Source: Chryseobacterium sp. G0186
GTDB lineage: Bacteria > Bacteroidota > Bacteroidia > Flavobacteriales > Weeksellaceae
DNA length: 64,000 bases
Reading direction: 5' to 3'
Assembly: GCF_003815675.1 (NCBI RefSeq)
Contig: NZ_CP033918.1
Span: 3,720,001-3,784,000 of the forward strand
Shown here one piece after another: positions 58,021-64,000 of this stretch (positions are counted from its first letter, which is position 1; every line of letters begins with the position of its first letter). The notes below the pieces were generated by a model that saw nothing but the letters and a program-made list of their open reading frames with translations, was not told the origin of the DNA and did not search any database. The position numbers and the translations under genes were made by a program.

Positions 58021-58107
58021 ATGAAATGCCTTGGTGTTTTTATTTATACTGAAAAAATAATGGCATTTCATTCGGCAAAATTTAAAAAGCTGAAAATATA
58101 CGGATGA
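58021..58107 (+). CDS. Possible 28-residue upstream ORF
   Basis: ATG at 58021 opens a frame (MKCLGVFIYTEKIMAFHSAK, then FKKLKIYG) whose TGA overlaps the next start codon as ATGA (58104). Its first codons lie in one arm of a 10-bp inverted repeat (58021-58030 with 58062-58071). It may couple translation with the phosphatase gene, or be chance. Confidence 0.25.
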   Translation: MKCLGVFIYTEKIMAFHSAKFKKLKIYG

Positions 58108-58928
58108 AAAGAAACGTTGAATTAGTTGTCATATCGGATGTTCATTTGGGAACTTATGGATGTAAGGCTAAAGAATTACTGAGATACCTCAATTCTATTC
58201 AGCCTAAAACTTTGGTTTTGAATGGAGATATTATTGATATCTGGCAGTTCAAAAAGTCTTACTTCCCTAAACCTCATTTGAAGGTGATCAGAAAGATCCT
58301 TTCATTTGCAACCAAGAATACAGAGGTTTACTATATTACAGGCAATCACGATGAGATGTTTCGTAAGTTTACCGATTTTGAACTTGGGAAGCTTAAAGTT
58401 TGTAATAAAATTTGTCTGACTATTGATCAGAAGAAAACCTGGATCTTTCATGGAGATGTTTTCGATGCTTCTGTTCAGCATTCCAAATGGATTGCCAAGT
58501 TGGGTGGAAAAGGATATGATCTTTTAATCGTTATCAATAATGTTGTGAATTGGTTTCTTGAAAAAATGGGTAAGGAAAAATATTCATTTTCAAAAAAAAT
58601 CAAAAACAATGTGAAGAAAGCGGTGAAGTATATTGGAGACTTTGAACTGACGGCCTCAGAGCTGGCAATAGATAACCAATATGATTATGTAGTTTGCGGA
58701 CATATTCATCAACCACAAATAAGAGAGGTTGTTAATAAAAAAGGGTCCTGTACCTATCTGAATTCCGGCGACTGGATTGAAAACCTTTCTGCATTGGAAT
58801 ATCATGATAAAGAATGGAGGATTTTTTATTACGATGAGCATAAACACCTACTTAAAGATGATGAAGTAGAGGAAATCCAGGAAATGGATAGTTCTGAACT
58901 TTTAAAAATCGTAACCAATTTCACTTAA
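58104..58928 (+). CDS. LpxH-like metallophosphatase
   Basis: The 274-residue protein has the calcineurin-type metal site: DVH (12-14), GD (41-42) in LNGDIIDIW, GNHDE (80-84), and GHIHQP (about 198-203). It resembles UDP-2,3-diacylglucosamine diphosphatases, which make lipid X for lipid A synthesis. The true substrate is not certain. The next gene starts on the base after its stop. Confidence 0.88.
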   Translation: MKRNVELVVISDVHLGTYGCKAKELLRYLNSIQPKTLVLNGDIIDIWQFKKSYFPKPHLKVIRKILSFATKNTEVYYITGNHDEMFRKFTDFELGKLKVCNKICLTIDQKKTWIFHGDVFDASVQHSKWIAKLGGKGYDLLIVINNVVNWFLEKMGKEKYSFSKKIKNNVKKAVKYIGDFELTASELAIDNQYDYVVCGHIHQPQIREVVNKKGSCTYLNSGDWIENLSALEYHDKEWRIFYYDEHKHLLKDDEVEEIQEMDSSELLKIVTNFT

Positions 58929-59900
58929 ATGAAGATCTTGTATGCATTTCAAGGCACCGGAAATGGGCATGTAGCGAGAGCGCAGGAAATAATTCCTATT
59001 CTCAAAAAATATGCTTCGGTGGATACATTGATCAGTGGACATCAGTCGCAGTTAAAGGCTGATTTTGACATTAATTTCAAACATAGAGGGATTTCTCTTC
59101 TTTACAATAAAACAGGCGGTTTATCCTATCGCAAAACATTTACTGATAATAAATTCATTGAAGCAGCCAAAACAATCAAAAATTTGGAGCTGTCACAGTA
59201 CGATCTGATTATTAATGATTATGAGCCATTGACAGGTTGGGCTTCCAAATTGAAAAATCTGCCGATGATAGAATTGAGTCATCAGGCATCCATGAGTTTT
59301 GCTGAAACACCCAAGCCTAAAAAGAAAGATTTTCTGGGGGAAATGATTTTGAAATATTATGTTCCCAGTGAAAGAAAGATTGGTTTTCATTTTGAAAACT
59401 ATCATCCGCAGATCAAGAAACCGGTAATCAGAAAAAAAATCAGAAATCTTAATCCTTACAAACAGGGATATTATCTGGTCTATCTTCCAAGTTTTGCAGA
59501 CGAAAATATCATTAAGGTACTAAGGAAAATTCCTGTGGAATGGAAGGTTTTTTCAAAATACAGCACAGTACAGGTAAAGGTGAAAAATGTAGAAGTATTT
59601 CCAATTGATGAGATACAGTATCTGAAATATTTTGAGGGATGTGAGGGAATTCTGTGTAACGCAGGTTTTGAGACACCTGCTGAAGCCCTTTTCATGGATA
59701 AAAAGTTGTTTGTCATTCCTATTCACAATCAATATGAACAGGAATGTAATGCCTGTGCTCTTGATACAATGGGAGTTCCAAATTCAAAGGTTTTAAATTT
59801 ACAGGAAATCATGGAATGGGTAGCATCAGATAATCACCTAAAAGTAGATTATCCGGATGATATTGAAGAAATCCTTTTGAATGAGGTTTTAATTCTTTAA
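58929..59900 (+). CDS. Glycosyltransferase-like protein
   Basis: The 323-residue protein has a GT-B-type N-terminal motif (FQGTGNGHVARAQE with GTGNGH at 9-14) and a C-terminal donor-site-like segment (GILCNAGFETPAEALFM, then PIHNQYEQECNACAL). It follows the phosphatase with no gap, so both may act in lipid or envelope sugar metabolism. The acceptor and donor are unknown. Confidence 0.85.
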   Translation: MKILYAFQGTGNGHVARAQEIIPILKKYASVDTLISGHQSQLKADFDINFKHRGISLLYNKTGGLSYRKTFTDNKFIEAAKTIKNLELSQYDLIINDYEPLTGWASKLKNLPMIELSHQASMSFAETPKPKKKDFLGEMILKYYVPSERKIGFHFENYHPQIKKPVIRKKIRNLNPYKQGYYLVYLPSFADENIIKVLRKIPVEWKVFSKYSTVQVKVKNVEVFPIDEIQYLKYFEGCEGILCNAGFETPAEALFMDKKLFVIPIHNQYEQECNACALDTMGVPNSKVLNLQEIMEWVASDNHLKVDYPDDIEEILLNEVLIL

Positions 59901-60179
59901 AAAGATATCGTCCACATCATTCATTCTTGTCATAACAGATCTTGCATAGGAACAATGAGGATACACTTTCCATTTGTTTTCTCTTGCGAACCTGATGGCT
60001 TCTTCCACTAAATATTTTCCCATTCCCCTACCTTCAAATTCAGGATGAACCAATACAAAAGAAATGATCAATTTATGATCTTCAGGGAAAATAGTATAGG
60101 TTAATCTGCCTACTTCCTTTATTTCGTTATTTAAGGTAAGAAATCCACCGTTTCCGGATCTGTTATTTTCAAAATTCAT
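59889..60179 (-). CDS. Small GNAT-like acetyltransferase
   Basis: The 96-residue protein fits the short YjdJ/Acetyltransf_CG type of GNAT: VLVHPEFEGRGMGKYLVEEAIRFARENKWKVYPHCSYA, with the acetyl-CoA loop RGMGKYL. Its 3' end overlaps that of the convergent glycosyltransferase gene by 12 nt. Substrate unknown. Confidence 0.88.
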   Translation of the reverse strand: MNFENNRSGNGGFLTLNNEIKEVGRLTYTIFPEDHKLIISFVLVHPEFEGRGMGKYLVEEAIRFARENKWKVYPHCSYARSVMTRMNDVDDIFLKN

Positions 60180-60268
60180 AATTTAAGGCTTTGTTGTTAA
60201 TAAATATACGAAAATTATGGTAATGAGGAACAGCTTATTTTGCTTTGCTTTTAATTGATGACTATTTA

Positions 60269-61018
60269 TTAATTGTCTTTCCCGGTGTAGTAGTTATAGT
60301 CTTTAATAATAATATTGATGAACTGTTTTTCAGTCATTTTGGTAGGATCTATCTCCAGCTTTAGAATACTTTTGATTTTATCAGAAAGTTTACTGATAAT
60401 CTGGCGGTCGTCTCCTTTTACTGCCTTGGTGTAGTTATCTTTAATAATTCTCATGTCATTGTCACTAAGGGCAATTACCTGTGGGAATGATGGCAGATAA
60501 TCTTCATGAATATTTTCCAAAATAGTATGGGAAATGTTGATGTTGTTCTTAAGCGAAATGACGGCGGTTCCGGAAGCAATATCTCCCAGGCGTTGATTGT
60601 TTTTGGAGACAATCATTGAAATCAAACCTACCACTCCTGCAAAGGATACATCAACTAATCTGAATACCCAACGAATCATATAATCTCCAAAACTTGCCTG
60701 GTAGCCATCAATTTTTACTACCCTGATCTTCATGAGTTTTTTACCAGGAGTTTGTCCTTCCATCAAGCTTTCCAAAACAACAGGATAAATATAGGTAGGG
60801 AATGTAAGAATGATATATACAGCCATCACAGACCATTGATCCAGCCCATTTAACAGATATCCCAAATCAAATATATTGAAGAAAAGATAGAGCACAATAA
60901 TTACATAGGCAACCCTTATCAGAAGATCAATAATGAAAGCAAGCATTCTTTCTCCTACACTGGCAATAGTAAAGTTAATATTTACATTTTGTGAGGTATT
61001 TATCGCAATTTGAGACAT
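60269..61018 (-). CDS. RDD-family membrane protein
   Basis: The 249-residue protein has an RDD domain (GERMLAFIIDLLIRVAYVII, TPGKKLMKIRVVKIDGYQAS, with Arg-Asp-Asp-type residues near each end of the membrane part) and a C-terminal cytoplasmic stretch. It is divergent from the SpoIIM-like gene with only 28 bp between them. RDD genes lie with SpoIIM, DUF4129 and MoxR genes in many bacteria. Confidence 0.9.
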   Translation of the reverse strand: MSQIAINTSQNVNINFTIASVGERMLAFIIDLLIRVAYVIIVLYLFFNIFDLGYLLNGLDQWSVMAVYIILTFPTYIYPVVLESLMEGQTPGKKLMKIRVVKIDGYQASFGDYMIRWVFRLVDVSFAGVVGLISMIVSKNNQRLGDIASGTAVISLKNNINISHTILENIHEDYLPSFPQVIALSDNDMRIIKDNYTKAVKGDDRQIISKLSDKIKSILKLEIDPTKMTEKQFINIIIKDYNYYTGKDN

Positions 61019-61046
61019 AATTTTTATTATTTTAGCCTTTACAATT

Positions 61047-62030
61047 ATGAGAGAGGTTTATTTCATTAAACAAAATAAAGAAAAATGGTTGGGAATAGAA
61101 CAGGTTATTGATGGGAAAATTAAAAAAAATCCTGATGACCTGTCCTCATTGTATATTAACCTGATCAACGATCTTTCTTTTGCCCAGACTTATTATCCCA
61201 AAAGCAATACAACTGTTTACCTTAATCACCTATCTTCACAGATCTTTCAGAAAATCTATAAAACAAAAAGGGTAGAGGAGAACAGGTTGGTTTATTTCTT
61301 TAAGACAGAAGTTCCACTATTGGTCTATCAATATCGGAGGTATTTATTGTACGCTTTTCTGTTTTTTATTCTTTTTACATCAATTGGTGTACTTTCTGCA
61401 ATCTATGATAAGGATTTTGTCAATATCATTCTTGGAGAAAGCTATGTAAATGAAACCATCGAAAATATTAAGAATAATAATGCGGTGGGTGTTTACCAAA
61501 GCGGTACTACATGGGGAACCACAATAGGAATTATTTTCAATAATATTCAGGTGGGAGCCAAGTTATATATTTATGGAATTGCTGGCGGAGTGGGCACTTT
61601 ATTTGCCTTACTATCCAACAGTGTCATGCTGGGGTCATTTCAATACTTTTTCTATGATTATGGAGCCTTGAAAGACAGTGCAAGAGGAATATGGCTTCAT
61701 GGTGTTTTTGAAATCTTTGCTATGGTGGTGGAAGCCATGTGCGGGTTGATTCTGGGAACTTCAATTTTATTTCCGAGAACGTTATCAAGATTTAATTCCT
61801 TTAAAAAAGGGTTTAAGGATTCCTTTAAAATATTCCTGAGCACCATTCCATTTACGATTTGTGCAGGAATCATCGAGGGCTATGTGACAAGGCATGCCTT
61901 AAAGATGCCTTTGGTATTGAACTTAGTGATTATTCTGGGTTCACTTGCCATTATTGGATTTTACTATTTTGTATATCCATCACTTGTCCATAAAAAAACT
62001 AATAAACACATCAATGATACAATTTTATAA
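61047..62030 (+). CDS. SpoIIM-like membrane protein
   Basis: The 327-residue protein has about five membrane segments and the SpoIIM-family features (FFILFTSIGVLSAIYDKDFVN, GVGTLFALLSNSVMLGSFQY, GVFEIFAMVVEAMCGLILGT). In non-sporulating bacteria the function is unknown. Its start is divergent from the RDD gene and its end overlaps the next gene by 17 nt. Confidence 0.9.
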   Translation: MREVYFIKQNKEKWLGIEQVIDGKIKKNPDDLSSLYINLINDLSFAQTYYPKSNTTVYLNHLSSQIFQKIYKTKRVEENRLVYFFKTEVPLLVYQYRRYLLYAFLFFILFTSIGVLSAIYDKDFVNIILGESYVNETIENIKNNNAVGVYQSGTTWGTTIGIIFNNIQVGAKLYIYGIAGGVGTLFALLSNSVMLGSFQYFFYDYGALKDSARGIWLHGVFEIFAMVVEAMCGLILGTSILFPRTLSRFNSFKKGFKDSFKIFLSTIPFTICAGIIEGYVTRHALKMPLVLNLVIILGSLAIIGFYYFVYPSLVHKKTNKHINDTIL

Positions 62031-62976
62031 AAAAAGAGAATTTGGAACTTTTATCAGTGATAGTTTCAATTTCTTCAAATTATACGGAAAGAATTATTTT
62101 AAAAACTATATTCTGATCAATGGGTTGCTGTTCATTCTAATGGTTACTGTTTTTATTTTTGGATATCAGGAGCTTTTCTCACAAATGTTCGGTTCAAACC
62201 TGGGAGGAGACAGCTATTATTTTGAAAGGTATTTCTCGGATAATGCAGGCATGTTGATTGGTGTAGGAATCTTTACGTTTTTGCTTTTGATGATATTGGC
62301 GATGGTCAACTATCTGTATCCTGTTTTTTATCTAAAAAGGGTTGCTCAGGGAGCTAAAGATATAAAGACCGATGAGATTCTGGGAGATTTTAAAAAAAAT
62401 ATAGGGAAAATTGTCAAGCTGTTTCTGGGAATGACTTTTATCGTTATTCCATTAGCTCTATTCGTAGTGGGGTTTTCTTATATTCTGATCTTTATTATTA
62501 TTGGGATTTTCCTGGTGATGCTTGTTTATCCTACCTTATTCAATGTTGTTACCTTTCTGATGTATGATTATTTTAATTCAGGAAGAGGCTTTTTTGAAAG
62601 TCTGAGCTATTCCATACGGTCGCAGTTTTCTTATCCCAACGGAAGTGAAAAGTCTCCGTACTGGAAATATTGGGCAGCTGCCTTTGTTATGTTTATCATG
62701 ATCTCCATTGCCAGCTCTATTTTCACGTATGTTCCCATGATCTTTTTATACGGTTCAATTTTGACATCTACGCCAGATGGAAATTTTGAGCAAAATCCTT
62801 TCACAGGGGTTGTAGGAATTGCCTTTTTTGTGTTTTATGGAATTTCAATGCTGCTTTCTTTGTTTCTTTCAAATCTGTTGTATGTGAATGCTGGATTCAT
62901 GTATTATGACAGCAGAACAGATCTTCACCAGAAAGTAGAACTTGAAGAAATAGATACCATCGGCATCCATGAATAA
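62014..62976 (+). CDS. Polytopic membrane protein of the DUF4129 cluster
   Basis: The 320-residue protein (ATG at 62014; a longer frame from 61945 lies within the SpoIIM-like gene) has about six membrane segments, a basic N terminus (MIQFYKKREFGTFISDSFNF) and a YYDSRTDLHQKVELEEIDTI end that reads as a cytoplasmic tail. Nothing more specific is recognised. It overlaps the DUF4129 gene by 8 nt. Confidence 0.85.
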   Translation: MIQFYKKREFGTFISDSFNFFKLYGKNYFKNYILINGLLFILMVTVFIFGYQELFSQMFGSNLGGDSYYFERYFSDNAGMLIGVGIFTFLLLMILAMVNYLYPVFYLKRVAQGAKDIKTDEILGDFKKNIGKIVKLFLGMTFIVIPLALFVVGFSYILIFIIIGIFLVMLVYPTLFNVVTFLMYDYFNSGRGFFESLSYSIRSQFSYPNGSEKSPYWKYWAAAFVMFIMISIASSIFTYVPMIFLYGSILTSTPDGNFEQNPFTGVVGIAFFVFYGISMLLSLFLSNLLYVNAGFMYYDSRTDLHQKVELEEIDTIGIHE

Positions 62977-63760
62977 AATTTGTATTTTCATATTGCTCTT
63001 TTTCTCATTGAGCCTTGTTCAGGCTCAAGATGATGATCCTGTGGATGGCTATCAGGTAGATTCACTATTTATAACAGGACATTATCATAATATGCTCCGT
63101 GCAGATTCTGTATTGATGAAAAATCCAGTTTCAGAAAATCCGGTATACCCAAAAGAGTTTAAAAAAAATATTCCGTCAAGATATAAGGGAAATGAATTTG
63201 ATTATTCCGTTTCAAAACCGAAAGAATCTTTCTTGCAAAAGTTGTTTAAAAAGATAGACCGTATTTTGCAGGGTATTTTTGGGGAAAAGGCTACTAACAA
63301 ATCTTTTGAGTTTACTGGGGTACTTATTCGCCTTTTTGCTATTATTTTGGTAGGGTTTCTCCTTTATTTTATCATTAAGTATATTCTTGGAAAAGATGGA
63401 AACTTTATTTTTGGTAAAAAGAATAAAAAACTGGATCTGAACGTAGAAGAATTACACGAAAATATCCACGAAATCAATTTTCCTGAAAGTATTGCAAAAT
63501 TTGAACATACAGGGGATTATCGTTCAGCCGTTCGGTATCAGTTCCTGTTCATTCTTAAAAAATTAAGCGATAAAAAACTGATCAACTGGAACCCTGAAAA
63601 AACGAACAAGGATTATGTAGCAGAATTAAAGGCTCCTCATCTTAAAAGTGAATTTTCTGATCTGTCCTATATTTTTGATTACGTCTGGTATGGGGAATTC
63701 AATATTGAGGAGCAGAGCTACCAGAAATTTAAAAACCAGTATCAGGCATTTAAACCATAA
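62969..63760 (+). CDS. DUF4129 protein
   Basis: The 263-residue protein has a signal peptide (1-19, ending VQAQ), a variable exported part, one membrane segment (about 115-137, FTGVLIRLFAIILVGFLLYF) and the C-terminal DUF4129 part with AKFEHTGDYRSAVRYQFLFI, LINWNPEKTNKDYV and a final FDYVWYGEFNIEEQSYQKF. The family goes with MoxR-type ATPase and DUF58 genes. Confidence 0.9.
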   Translation: MNKICIFILLFFSLSLVQAQDDDPVDGYQVDSLFITGHYHNMLRADSVLMKNPVSENPVYPKEFKKNIPSRYKGNEFDYSVSKPKESFLQKLFKKIDRILQGIFGEKATNKSFEFTGVLIRLFAIILVGFLLYFIIKYILGKDGNFIFGKKNKKLDLNVEELHENIHEINFPESIAKFEHTGDYRSAVRYQFLFILKKLSDKKLINWNPEKTNKDYVAELKAPHLKSEFSDLSYIFDYVWYGEFNIEEQSYQKFKNQYQAFKP

Positions 63761-63771
63761 TCCAACTAGCC

Positions 63772-64000
63772 ATGAATAAGACTTTCAGAATATATGCTGT
63801 AATCTTCATCATTGTGATGGTTATTTTGGCGTTGCTTGAAGTTAACAAAAAAGAAACTACAAACTGGCATAAAAATTTTGACATCAATGAGAAGTCTCCT
63901 TTTGGTCTGTTTGTATTTAATAATGAGGCCAAAGATCTCTTTAAGAATAATCTGAAGAAGATTGACCGAACTCCTTACGACTATTACAGTCAACAGAAAA
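63772..64000 (+). CDS. DUF4350-like protein, 3' end off the window
   Basis: ATG at 63772 opens a frame of 76 codons to the window edge. It begins MNKTFRIYAVIFIIVMVILA (a membrane segment), then EVNKKETTNWHKNFDIN, EKSPFGLFVFNNEAKDLF, typical of DUF4350 proteins that follow DUF4129. The rest of the gene, and probable MoxR and DUF58 genes, lie beyond the window. Confidence 0.8.
   Translation, partial: MNKTFRIYAVIFIIVMVILALLEVNKKETTNWHKNFDINEKSPFGLFVFNNEAKDLFKNNLKKIDRTPYDYYSQQK

Noticed and set aside
61945..62976. Longer start for the polytopic gene after the SpoIIM-like gene
   Set aside because: The first 23 residues overlap the SpoIIM-like coding sequence in another frame; the ATG at 62014 gives the usual short overlap.

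Overview
The window looks like chromosomal DNA of a Flavobacteriia member (Bacteroidota), most probably Chryseobacterium or a close relative. The grounds are low G+C, promoters of the TTTG-N19-TANNTTTG type instead of sigma70 -35/-10 boxes, start codons that rarely have a Shine-Dalgarno sequence, several OMP-type beta-barrel receptors with TonB-type plugs, a GLPGLI protein, SprA-era outer-membrane style lipoproteins, and ribosomal proteins whose small variants (zinc-free L36 and S14) are the Bacteroidota forms. The genus is inferred from recollection of such sequences, not from a search.

Layout. 1-2650: secreted and lipoprotein genes of unknown role on the minus strand. 2700-8374: a complete glycerol module, glpD-glpK-glpF plus an outer-membrane porin-like gene on the minus strand, with a divergent DeoR-type regulator; GTTTCGTTT direct repeats lie in the shared promoter region. 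8538-9691: a small Cys-containing secreted peptide and a GLPGLI protein. 9717-11267: an intact IS1182-type insertion sequence with 19-bp inverted ends. 11424-25410: the ribosomal protein run rplC to rplQ with secY, infA, rpmJ and rpoA, starting at its own promoter (rpsJ is not upstream) and closed by a strong terminator. 25436-28860: a lipoprotein, enolase and citrate synthase. 28861-32490: repeat-rich spacer, a membrane-bound AraC-type regulator and an OMP receptor. 32496-33032: two tandem, nearly identical 53-54 residue peptides with a double-glycine leader and a six-cysteine core. 33322-43392: arginine-deiminase-fold hydrolases, SAM decarboxylase, DUF4178 and DUF350 membrane proteins, a membrane-anchored spermidine-synthase-like protein, an FAD protein, a polytopic protein and a GH43-like secreted enzyme, nearly all tightly spaced or overlapping. 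43441-49582: an esterase-like lipoprotein, two tandem OMP receptors and a long gene-poor spacer. 49583-60179: housekeeping genes (nadD, recJ, an ABC-F protein, smpB, an OmpA protein, a YebC protein, an LpxH-like phosphatase, a glycosyltransferase). 60269-64000: RDD, SpoIIM-like, polytopic, DUF4129 and DUF4350 proteins, running off the right edge.

How the parts act together. The glp genes form a full glycerol uptake and oxidation route under probable local repressor control. The ribosomal run is one transcription unit with internal hairpins that could tune expression. The most interesting parts are the polyamine-type membrane cluster (35263-41610, probably co-transcribed with the two amidine hydrolases) and the duplicated double-glycine Cys-rich peptides just upstream of it. 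Neither has an obvious textbook function, and no peptide transporter or modifying enzyme lies beside the peptides.
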